Shown: piece after piece, positions 56,303 to 64,000 of the stretch
How the letters are laid out: each line of letters opens with the position of its first letter
Numbering within the stretch: the stretch's first letter is position 1
From: an uncultured Dietzia sp.
GTDB taxonomy: Bacteria > Actinomycetota > Actinomycetes > Mycobacteriales > Mycobacteriaceae
Assembly (NCBI RefSeq): GCF_937873725.1
Contig: NZ_CALMYY010000088.1
Coordinates: 62,001-126,000, forward strand
Reading direction: 5' to 3'
DNA: 64,000 nucleotides
The notes under the pieces: model-generated
Databases searched by the model: none
Told to the model about the DNA's origin: nothing
The model's input: the letters and a program-made list of their open reading frames with translations, nothing else
Translations under genes and position numbers: made by a program

Positions 56303-57382
56303 TCAGCCCGACACCATTCTGATGTAGAGCAACCGGTCCCCCGACTGGAGCGCATCCGCCTGGGGCTCGTTGACCTTGATGAGCTGACCCTTCCGGACCA
56401 CGCCCAGGACGAGTTCGGCCAGATGCCGCGGCGATCCGCCCACCTCGGACTCCTCGACCCGCCGTTCGGCGATCGAGAAACCCTCGTCGGGGGTCAGCAG
56501 GTCCTCCATCATCCCCACGACGGTCGGGGTGATGGTGGCGAGCCCGAGCAACCGCCCCGCGGTCTCGGCGGAGACCACCACGGAATCCGCGCCGGATTGC
56601 TTGAGCAGGTGCTTGTTGTCTGACTCACGTACCGTCGCGACGATCTTGGCGTTCGGTGCGAGTTCGCGGGCCGTCAGGGTCACCAGCACGGCCGTGTCGT
56701 CGGAATTGGTGGCCACGACCACCGCGCTCGCCCTGGTGACACCCGCGAGTTTGAGTACATCGGACCTGGTCGCCGACCCCTGGACCGTGACGAGGCCGCG
56801 GGCCGCTGCGGACTTGAGCGCCTGGGCGTCGGTGTCCACCACCACGATGTCGTCCGGCGCGATCTCGTCGGCGAGCATGGCGGCGACGGCCGACCGCCCC
56901 TTGGTGCCGTAGCCCACGACGACTGTGTGGTTGCGCACGAGACTCCTCCAACGCTGGATCTTGAAAGCTTGCCGGGACTGCTCGGTCAGGACGGACAGGG
57001 TCGTACCGACCAACAGGACGAGGAACAACAGTCGCAGGGGCGTCACGACGAGGGTGTTGACCAGCCTCGCCTCCTGCGTCACCGGCGTGATGTCGCCGTA
57101 CCCGGTGGTCGAGAGGGACACCGTGGCGTAGTAGAAGCAGTCGATCAGCGTCATCTCGCCGTTCGGTCCGCCGCCGCCCTCGTAGCCGGCGCGGTCGACG
57201 TAGACCACCAGCACACCCAGACACACCACGGCGAGCGCCATGATGACCCGCTTGCCGATCAACCACCACGGGCTCTCCGCGTTCTCCGGGATGCTCACCA
57301 CGCCCACCAGGACGTGGTCAGGGCTCTCGTCCAGCGGGTCGCTGCCACGGAACCGGGACGCGATCGCGCGCTTCCTCACCAT
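56303..57382 (-). CDS. Potassium channel with RCK (TrkA-N) domain
   Basis: A 359-residue two-helix K+ channel. The pore has the selectivity filter STTGYGDITPV between two membrane helices. The cytosolic part is an RCK domain with Rossmann motif VVVGYGTKGRSAVAAM and a TrkA-C tail. It likely gates K+ flux in response to a nucleotide or ion. The ATG at 57382 has GGAG 6 nt upstream; an in-frame extension to 57439 overlaps the end of adnB. Rv3200c is the counterpart. Confidence 0.9.
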   Translation of the reverse strand: MVRKRAIASRFRGSDPLDESPDHVLVGVVSIPENAESPWWLIGKRVIMALAVVCLGVLVVYVDRAGYEGGGGPNGEMTLIDCFYYATVSLSTTGYGDITPVTQEARLVNTLVVTPLRLLFLVLLVGTTLSVLTEQSRQAFKIQRWRSLVRNHTVVVGYGTKGRSAVAAMLADEIAPDDIVVVDTDAQALKSAAARGLVTVQGSATRSDVLKLAGVTRASAVVVATNSDDTAVLVTLTARELAPNAKIVATVRESDNKHLLKQSGADSVVVSAETAGRLLGLATITPTVVGMMEDLLTPDEGFSIAERRVEESEVGGSPRHLAELVLGVVRKGQLIKVNEPQADALQSGDRLLYIRMVSG

Positions 57383-57425
57383 CGGCAGCTCCGTTCCGGG
57401 ACGGGATCGCCGTCGATCCCCGTCG

Positions 57426-60400
57426 TCATCGGCCACCATCGTCGCCTATCGGTGCCCGTCGGACAATACGCGCCCCCTTCCCGTGCGCGTCGCCGAGCAA
57501 CCGGAGGAGCTCGGCCTCGTCCGGCAGGTCCGCCGGTTCCACCGTTCGACCGGTACGGACGTAGTGGAAGGCGGCCCGGACCCTGTCCACCTCGACGGTC
57601 CTGCCAAGCCTCGCCGAGACCACCTTCGCCCATGCGTACCGGTACACCGCCAACTGGAGGGACACGGCCGGGAGTTCCCGCGAGGTCGGGACCCGACCGG
57701 TCTTCCAATCCACGACGATCCAGTCGGCCCCCTCGCGGAAGACCGCGTCCATCCTCCCCCGCAGGAGGTGCGCACCGAGACCGACCTCGAACGGGACCTC
57801 CACCGCCTCCGGGGTCAGCCGAGCCCACCGCGAGGCCTCGAAGGCCGTCTGGAGCTCCGCGAGATCCGCCTCGGACAGCCCGTCGACCGCCCCGTGATCT
57901 CCGGCGCCGGGCAGGTCGTCCATGTCGAGGAGATGGGTGGCGCCATAGCGGTGCTCGAGCCACGCGTGGAACCTGGTCCCGCGCCGGGCGAACCGGTCCG
58001 GGCGGAACGGCACGGGCCTGCGGAGCCGCTCGGCGAACGCCTGGGGATCGGACGCCATGGCCACGATCTCACCTGCCGTGAGCCGACGTGGCAGGACCAC
58101 CTCGTCCCGCGCCGCCGCGGTCCGGCGGAGGTCCTCCAACAGGGGTGCGGCCGCGAGGTGCCACCGGCGCGCCGGTCCCGCCCCCGGGGCCTGCTCGCCC
58201 TCCGGGTCCACCGGGACCGCGCGGTCCACCGCGCGAGCGGCCGCCGCCAGGTCCGGATCCGCGGCGGGCGGCCAGGTCGCCTCGACGACGGAGGTGGTCG
58301 CTGGGTTGGTGTCGGAGGGTGTGACGACGAGGTGGTCGATCGTCCCCAGTGGTTCGGTCCCCCCGCACGACGCGAGGACCTCGTCGAGGAACACCGACGG
58401 CCCCCGCGGTGTGGTCCTCTCCCCGTGCCAGTGCGAGGCCGACAGCAGCAGCGACTGCTCGGCCCGGGTGACCGCCACGTAGAAGAGCCGCCGGTCCTCG
58501 TCGAGCGAGCGGCGTGCGACGCGCTTGATGTGGTCCTTGAGGGCCGTCTCCAGGAGCTTGCGGTCGGACACGGCGTCGAGGCGGGGCACCGGCACCCCAC
58601 CGGGGTTGGCCTCGGATTCCCGGTCCCCCCGCAGCGCCTCGGGAAGGTGGGTGGCCGATCGGACGGAGGTCCGGGGTGCCTGATCCGAGGGGAACACCCC
58701 CGTCGACAGGTGGGGCACCGCCACGATCTCCCATTCCAGTCCCTTGGCCGAATGCACGGTGAGGATCTGCACTCGTCCCGGCGTCGCCGCGACTTCCCCC
58801 CGGGGCAGTCCGCCGTCGACGCTGCGGGCGAGGTCGAGGTAGGACAGGAAGGCATCGAGCGCCGGCCCCCGATCGGCCCGGAATCCCGCCGCCACCTCCT
58901 GCAGTGCGTCGAGCTGTTCTCGTGCCTCCCCCCCACCGAACCGCTCACGCAGCCGGACCTCGGCGTCCAGACCGAGGGCCTTCTCCGCGGCGGCGACGAG
59001 TCGGGCCGGGGGCGCGGAGGAGCGGGCGCGCAGCGACGAGATCATCTGCGCGAGCTCGGCGATCCGGGCGACGCCCGCCGGGCTGTAGGACTCGGACGGG
59101 CCGGGATCGGCGAGGGCGTCCGCCAGGGCCGCCGAGTCGGTGTCCTCGCCCTGGGCGATCGCGTCGAGGATCTCCTCGAGGTCCTCCACGCTGGTCACCG
59201 CCCCGCTCGTCGTGGCGGGGCGCCGGAGCGAGAGCGCGGAGGCACGACCGGCCAGCGCCGCCAGATCGGCGGCGCCGAGGGCGAAGCGGGAACCGCTGAG
59301 CAGGCGCAGCAGCGATGCTCCGGCGCCGGGTCGGGCGACCACGGTGAGCAACGCGACCACGTCCGCGACCTCCGGGACGTCCAGCAGCCCGCCCACCCCC
59401 ACGATCTCCGCCTGCAGCCCTCGGGCCTCCAACGCCTCCGCGAGGGGACCCGAGTCGCTGTTGCGCCGGACGAGGACGGCGGCGGTCGGCACGCGTCCGG
59501 CCGCGACCGCGGCGTGATACCGGGCGGCCAGGCTGTCTGCCAGCCACGCGCGCTCCTCCTCGACGGTGTCCAGGACCGCCACCCGCAGGTCGGCGGGCGC
59601 GGCCCAGGGACGTGCCGTCAGCTCGGGGACGGGCACCGACCCCGGTCGGTCACGCAGCGGCAGGGTGATCCGGTTGGCCAGCAGGAGCACCTCGGGCGGA
59701 TTTCGCCACGACGTGGTGAGTTCGCGCAGATGAGACCGGGTGCCGTCGGCCCGGGGGAAGTCGTCGCCGAACAGATCCAGGTTGGACGCCGAAGCGCCCC
59801 GCCACCCGTAGATGGACTGCATCGGGTCACCGACCGCGGTGACCGCCGGAACCGGACCCGCACCCCCGCCGAAGAGGGAGGCGAGCAGGACGCGCTGCGA
59901 ATGGCCGGTGTCCTGGTACTCGTCGAGCAGCACCACCCGGAAGGCACGGCGTTCGGCCTCTCCCACCTCGGGATGGTCGCGGGCGACGGTCGCCGCCAGC
60001 GCCATCTGCGACCCGTGATCCAGCGCCGATTCCGCTCGCATCCGCGCGGCGACCGCGTCGACGAGGTCGGCCAGTTCGTCCCGGTGCCCCTGGATGGTCG
60101 CGGTCTTGGCGAGCCACTCGGTGGGTGCCTCCTTCTGTCGGGGGCCCCCCGGCAGCGTCGCGATGAGGGTGGAGATGAGGTCGGGGTGCGTGCGCAGGTC
60201 GTCCGTGGTGACGAGGTGATCGGACAACTGACCCGCCAGGGCCATGACGCTGCGGGTCACCGCAGCCGAGCCGGACGTGGTGGTGAGGGGGGACTCCCAC
60301 CTCGACACGACGTCGTGGGCGAGCTGGAACGCGGCGGTCTCCGTGAGCAGACGTGAATCCGGCTCCACCGGGACGAGCAGGCCGTACGACCCGAGCAGGG

Positions 60401-60788
60401 TGCCCGCGAAGGCGTGGTAGGTGGAGATCTGCGGGTCCTCGGTCCGGATCGACTCGGCGATCCGGGGGTCCGTCCCGGGTCCGATACAGAGCGGGCTCCT
60501 GGCCAGGGCGTCGAGGCGACGGCGGATTCGCCTTGACAGTTGTTGAGCCGCCTTGCGGGTGAAGGTCAGACCCAGGATCTCCGAGGGCCTGGCGTAGCCG
60601 TTGGCCACCAGCCACACCACGCGCGCGGCCATCGTCTCGGTCTTGCCCGCCCCGGCACCGGCCAGCACGAGCGTCGGCTCGGTGGGACCCGCGATCACCG
60701 CCGCCTGCTCCGGGGTGGGGCGGTGGATCCCCAGCGCGTCGGCGATCTCCTCCGGGCTCGTGTCGATCCTGTCCACGTGCGCGCTCAT
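57426..60788 (-). CDS. adnB: AdnB subunit of the AdnAB helicase-nuclease
   Basis: A 1120-residue motor-nuclease subunit that resects double-strand DNA ends. The helicase part has Walker A VLAGAGAGKTETM, TFTRKAAQQLSRR, Walker B VVLLDEYQDTGHSQ and FYVAVTRAEQSLL. The C-terminal nuclease shows LRGRMDAVF and WIVVDWKTGR, the RecB-type catalytic motifs. Its ATG overlaps the adnA stop as ATGA, so the complex is co-translated. This pair replaces RecBCD for end processing in mycobacteria. Confidence 0.96.
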   Translation of the reverse strand: MSAHVDRIDTSPEEIADALGIHRPTPEQAAVIAGPTEPTLVLAGAGAGKTETMAARVVWLVANGYARPSEILGLTFTRKAAQQLSRRIRRRLDALARSPLCIGPGTDPRIAESIRTEDPQISTYHAFAGTLLGSYGLLVPVEPDSRLLTETAAFQLAHDVVSRWESPLTTTSGSAAVTRSVMALAGQLSDHLVTTDDLRTHPDLISTLIATLPGGPRQKEAPTEWLAKTATIQGHRDELADLVDAVAARMRAESALDHGSQMALAATVARDHPEVGEAERRAFRVVLLDEYQDTGHSQRVLLASLFGGGAGPVPAVTAVGDPMQSIYGWRGASASNLDLFGDDFPRADGTRSHLRELTTSWRNPPEVLLLANRITLPLRDRPGSVPVPELTARPWAAPADLRVAVLDTVEEERAWLADSLAARYHAAVAAGRVPTAAVLVRRNSDSGPLAEALEARGLQAEIVGVGGLLDVPEVADVVALLTVVARPGAGASLLRLLSGSRFALGAADLAALAGRASALSLRRPATTSGAVTSVEDLEEILDAIAQGEDTDSAALADALADPGPSESYSPAGVARIAELAQMISSLRARSSAPPARLVAAAEKALGLDAEVRLRERFGGGEAREQLDALQEVAAGFRADRGPALDAFLSYLDLARSVDGGLPRGEVAATPGRVQILTVHSAKGLEWEIVAVPHLSTGVFPSDQAPRTSVRSATHLPEALRGDRESEANPGGVPVPRLDAVSDRKLLETALKDHIKRVARRSLDEDRRLFYVAVTRAEQSLLLSASHWHGERTTPRGPSVFLDEVLASCGGTEPLGTIDHLVVTPSDTNPATTSVVEATWPPAADPDLAAAARAVDRAVPVDPEGEQAPGAGPARRWHLAAAPLLEDLRRTAAARDEVVLPRRLTAGEIVAMASDPQAFAERLRRPVPFRPDRFARRGTRFHAWLEHRYGATHLLDMDDLPGAGDHGAVDGLSEADLAELQTAFEASRWARLTPEAVEVPFEVGLGAHLLRGRMDAVFREGADWIVVDWKTGRVPTSRELPAVSLQLAVYRYAWAKVVSARLGRTVEVDRVRAAFHYVRTGRTVEPADLPDEAELLRLLGDAHGKGARIVRRAPIGDDGGR

Positions 60789-63700
60789 CCGGTCACCTGC
60801 CGACCCTCCGCCTGGGCGGGGCAACTGCTCCGCACGGCGCAGTACGTGCACCACGACCCCACCCGGGCGGTGTAGGTCGGCCCGACGGTCGCGCGACCGG
60901 CCTCGAGCACCCGGCCGGACAGCGCCTCGGCGCCGGCCGCGGTGAGCGGGTCCTGGGTGCGCTCGGTCGGCATCCTGCCGGCGCGACCGCCGAGGTACAG
61001 CAGGAGTCCTCCCCCGGGGGCGCGGTCGGCCGCGGCCGCGACCGATCCTTCCCGCACGGCGAGCTGGTACAGCGCGAGTTGTGGGTGCGCCGCCGCCGCC
61101 ACGCCGGTGATCGCCTGAGCCGACGTCTTGACGTCCACCGGGATCACCTCACCCGAGAGGGTCGCCTCGAGCCTGTCGATCCGACCACGGACCCTCACCG
61201 CACCGGGGACGTCGAACTCGAACGGTTCCTCCACCCCGGCGGTCGTGTACCGATCGCGTGTCCCCGACCTCCACTGCCGGAACGACTCGGCCATCCCGAT
61301 CATGGACTCGGCACCGCTCGAGGCGAACCACCCGCGGGCTCGGGTGAGCGCGTCGGCGCGTCGCATCACGACCGCCCGCAGGGACTCCTCCGAGATCGCA
61401 CCCTCGACCGCCTGGGTGAGCGCGTGCACCGCCGATCCCCGCAGGAGCGGTGCCTCCGATCCCGACGCGGCCGAATCGCCCCCCGACTTCTGGAGGAACC
61501 AGCGGAGCGGGCACTCCTCGAGTGCCCCGAACCCCGACGGGGAGAGCACGGCGACCGGCTTCCCCTCCTCTGCGGGGAAGGGCGGTGCATCGGTGGACGT
61601 CCCAGCGGACCCGTACCAGGTCGCGGGGTCGGCCTCCCTCACGCCCGAGTCCCGGAGCCGGGCGAGCAGGCGGGCCGCGTGGGTCGAGTCCGCCGGGTCC
61701 GTGCTCGGATCGAGCACTGCGGCCCTGAGGTCCACGGCGAGGTGCTGCAGCGTGAACACCGTGGGCGCGTACCCCCCTCCGGCCCGGGACGGCGCCTCTG
61801 CCCCTTGCTCTCCCTGCCCCGACGACCCCCCGTACGAGGTGGCCAGGTCCGCGACCTCGTCGACGAACCGCGATGGGGCGACGTCTCCCCCGTCCGCCGA
61901 CTCGACCGCGGTGAGGAGCAGATGGCTCCGCGCGCGGGAGCAGGCCACGTAGAACAGCCGCCGTTCCTCGGCCGCCCGGGCCGCGGCCGAGGACACCGCC
62001 CTCTCCGCCTCCGACGGCACCGGCCCGTCGCCTGCCACCTCGGTCAGGTCCACCAGCTCGTCGACCCCCAGCAGACCCGAACGCCGACGCGGCGCGGGCC
62101 ACAGCCCGTCCTGGACCCCGCAGACGGCCACCGCGCGCCACTGTCGTCCCACCGCGGCGTGCGCGGACAGGATGCTCACCGCGCCCCCGCGGGCGCGGGT
62201 GTCCGCCCTGCGGGGAGCGGGGAGGTCCTCCCCGGAGACCACGTCGCAGAAGAGCGCGACCGACCCGCCGGGCACACGATCCACGAAATCCGCCGCATGG
62301 TCGAACAGGGAGACCACGGCATCCAGGGACCGGTCCGCCGACCGGGACCACGGGTCCGCGGCGACGGCCTGGCGGACCAGCCTCCGCTCCATACGGGAGG
62401 CCGACCACGCCGCCCAGAGGACCTCCTCCGCGGTACCACCGGCGGCGAGGGCCTCCCGCACGGCCGCCCGGGCGTGCCGCACCCGCGTGACGGGGGCGAG
62501 CTCCACCGCGGTGAGGCCGGACGGGGCCGGCCCCCGCTCGGAGAGGACGAGTTCCCCGAGGATCTCGGCGCTCGGCGCGGAGGCGCCGATCCCCGAGCGA
62601 CGGATCCCGCGCCGCAGCCGCCGCATGGCCACGGCGTCCGCGCGGCCGATGGGTCCCGAGAGCAGCGCGAGGGTGCGGTCCGCGTCCGTGCCGTCCCCGC
62701 CCTCCAGGACGGAGCGCAGAAGAAGGAGCAGCGACGCGACCACCGGGTCGTTCGCCGGGGGCAACTCGGCTCCCGCGTCGACGACCGGCACGCCCGCGGC
62801 GTCCAGCGCGGGCAGGAGCGCATCGGTGACCCTGGGCAGCGATCGGGTGATCACGGCCATCTCGCCGTAGTCCATCCCGTCCAGTACGTGGCGCCGACGC
62901 AGGAAGTCCGCGACGACCGCGGCTTCCGCCGACGCGGACCCGGCCACGACGACCCTCACGGACCCGTCCTGTCCACCGGGCGCGGCCGGCGCGAGCTCTC
63001 GGGGACGGTGACGGGCGGCCCCGGGGAGCCGGGAGCCGATCCGGGCGGCGACGGCCGCGACGGCGGGGTCCATCCGGTGTCCCGCGAGCAGGTCCACCGC
63101 CCGGCCACCCTGGTCGACCACCGCTCGGGCCAGGCCCCCATCCGCGCCCCGGAACCGGTAGACGGACTGGTCCCCGTCCTCCGCGACCAGGAGGACGTCC
63201 GCGCCCCCGCCGATCGCGGCCACGAACTCCGCGGCCAGGGGGTCGAGGTGATGGGCGTCGTCGACCGCGACCAGACGGCGGGACCGGACGATCTCACGCA
63301 ACTGCGGGTCCGCGTTGAGCGCGTCCACCGCGGCACCGACCAGCTCGGCGGCGTTGAGCGCCTCGGGAACGTCGGATTCGCCTCCCCTCAGGCTCGACCG
63401 GAGCGCCATCTGCTCCTCGTGCCGACGGAAGAACCCGGCCGCCGCGACCCAGGCGGGCCGCCCGGCGGAGCGGCCCATCCGCGCGAGTTCACGGGGGCCG
63501 ATCCCCCTCTCGAGGGAGCGCAGCAGCAGATCGCGGAGCTCGCGTGCGAAACCCACGGTGGCCAGGGCCGGCCTCAGGCGCTCGGGCCAGTGGCGGGCGC
63601 CGTCCGCCATCTCCCCCAGCAGCGTCTCCCGCACCAGCGCGTCATGCTCGGCGCCGGTCCGGAGACGCGGTGGAGGGGCGTCGACGCGGGCCGCCGCCAA

Positions 63701-64000
63701 CCGGACCACACCGTAGGCGAGTGAGTGGACCGTGCGGACGGGCGCGTCGGTGCCCACCACGAGCTCCGGCGGGAGCCCGAGGGTGATCTCCTCGAGCAGG
63801 GCGGCGCCCGCGGTGGCGGAGGCGGAGAGCACGAGCACCCCGTCGAGGCCGACCCCGCCCATCACCGCGGCGCGGACTACATCCACGAGCAGCGAGGACT
63901 TGCCACTGCCCGGCCCACCCCGCACCACCCAGCGCTCCTGCTCCCGTGCCGCCCCCGGACCCCAGTCCCGGTGGAGTACCCCGTCGAGTTCCGCAGGCCA
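60785..64000 (-). CDS. adnA: AdnA subunit of the AdnAB helicase-nuclease (5' end beyond right edge)
   Basis: The last 1071 residues of AdnA are present; the frame is open to base 64000. Walker A is VRGGPGSGKSSLLVD; the helicase motif II reads AVDDAHHLD, not the usual DExQD. Motif VI is FYVACSRARSHLL. The nuclease domain has RGRIDRLEATL and VIPVDVKTSA, plus four cysteines (ECPLRW; CTYCAVRSSC) in the arrangement of an Fe-S-stabilised AddB-type nuclease. It is translated with adnB. Confidence 0.95.
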   Translation of the reverse strand, partial: WPAELDGVLHRDWGPGAAREQERWVVRGGPGSGKSSLLVDVVRAAVMGGVGLDGVLVLSASATAGAALLEEITLGLPPELVVGTDAPVRTVHSLAYGVVRLAAARVDAPPPRLRTGAEHDALVRETLLGEMADGARHWPERLRPALATVGFARELRDLLLRSLERGIGPRELARMGRSAGRPAWVAAAGFFRRHEEQMALRSSLRGGESDVPEALNAAELVGAAVDALNADPQLREIVRSRRLVAVDDAHHLDPLAAEFVAAIGGGADVLLVAEDGDQSVYRFRGADGGLARAVVDQGGRAVDLLAGHRMDPAVAAVAARIGSRLPGAARHRPRELAPAAPGGQDGSVRVVVAGSASAEAAVVADFLRRRHVLDGMDYGEMAVITRSLPRVTDALLPALDAAGVPVVDAGAELPPANDPVVASLLLLLRSVLEGGDGTDADRTLALLSGPIGRADAVAMRRLRRGIRRSGIGASAPSAEILGELVLSERGPAPSGLTAVELAPVTRVRHARAAVREALAAGGTAEEVLWAAWSASRMERRLVRQAVAADPWSRSADRSLDAVVSLFDHAADFVDRVPGGSVALFCDVVSGEDLPAPRRADTRARGGAVSILSAHAAVGRQWRAVAVCGVQDGLWPAPRRRSGLLGVDELVDLTEVAGDGPVPSEAERAVSSAAARAAEERRLFYVACSRARSHLLLTAVESADGGDVAPSRFVDEVADLATSYGGSSGQGEQGAEAPSRAGGGYAPTVFTLQHLAVDLRAAVLDPSTDPADSTHAARLLARLRDSGVREADPATWYGSAGTSTDAPPFPAEEGKPVAVLSPSGFGALEECPLRWFLQKSGGDSAASGSEAPLLRGSAVHALTQAVEGAISEESLRAVVMRRADALTRARGWFASSGAESMIGMAESFRQWRSGTRDRYTTAGVEEPFEFDVPGAVRVRGRIDRLEATLSGEVIPVDVKTSAQAITGVAAAAHPQLALYQLAVREGSVAAAADRAPGGGLLLYLGGRAGRMPTERTQDPLTAAGAEALSGRVLEAGRATVGPTYTARVGSWCTYCAVRSSCPAQAEGRQVTG

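Noticed and set aside
57240..63724. Very long plus-strand frames over adnB and adnA
   Set aside because: No recognisable domain, arginine/glycine-rich mirror translations; AdnA and AdnB motifs on the minus strand are decisive.

Overview
The window is a 64-kb stretch of an actinobacterial chromosome, very G+C-rich by eye. It looks like a mycolic-acid bacterium (order Mycobacteriales/Corynebacteriales). Supporting features are a type I fatty acid synthase start at the left edge, a MetPS-type methionine importer, class Ib ribonucleotide reductase (nrdHIEF), the mycoredoxin/UvrD2/AdnAB block, SerB2-like SerB, and a tmRNA tag ADTNQRDYALAA. Gene order follows several blocks I recall from Mycobacterium tuberculosis (Rv1329c-Rv1343c, Rv3042c-Rv3053c, Rv3100c-Rv3105c, Rv3137-Rv3140, Rv3193c-Rv3202c), with the spacers removed. 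A Dietzia-like genus fits best, but this is inference; no rRNA or marker comparison was possible.

Layout. 0-5 kb: 5' end of fas, a secreted protein, metPS, an orphan gene beside tRNA-Leu, and two small membrane proteins. 4.8-9.7 kb (minus): clpS, DUF2017, rhomboid, murI, Rv1339-like phosphodiesterase, rph and rdgB, a housekeeping operon. 9.7-18.2 kb: pncB, a dispanin-like protein, DUF2752, dinG, then pth2-serB and ctaD on minus. 18.4-24.3 kb: fecB-like lipoprotein, the nrdHIEF operon with two NrdR-like boxes on its promoter, and a zinc-free L36. 24.5-33.4 kb: nadE, a secreted protein, tRNA-Ala, a DsbA-like protein, tmRNA, then EamA/smpB/ftsX/ftsE/proline-rich protein/mscS/prfB on minus. 33.5-43.4 kb: hisN-like phosphatase, a two-subunit acyl-CoA dehydrogenase, a trypsin-like protease, and a catabolic cluster (TetR, LCAD-like dehydrogenase, flavin monooxygenase, enoyl-CoA hydratase, aldehyde dehydrogenase). 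43.5-64 kb: a repeat element, tRNA-fMet, UPF0182, Lon-like PDZ protease, two metalloprotease-like genes, an E1/TOMM-like protein with an AarF kinase, uvrD2, mrx1, nudC, a K+ channel, and adnB-adnA running off the right edge.

Functional themes: NAD metabolism (pncB, nadE, nudC), DNA repair and dNTP supply (nrdHIEF, dinG, uvrD2, adnAB, rdgB), trans-translation (ssrA, smpB) with release factor 2, proteolysis (clpS, rhomboid, Lon-like, DUF2342, DUF45), and acyl-CoA catabolism.

No prophage, insertion sequence, CRISPR array or defence island is visible. The less ordinary signals are small-scale: many genes whose start codon lies 6-8 nt after a -10 hexamer (leaderless-type starts), including an extended -10 variant; tandem copies of gene 3' ends including the stop codon (nrdE, uvrD2); a G15 tract at the start of a metalloprotease gene; a modular inverted repeat near tRNA-fMet; and a 60-bp perfect palindrome acting as a two-way terminator.
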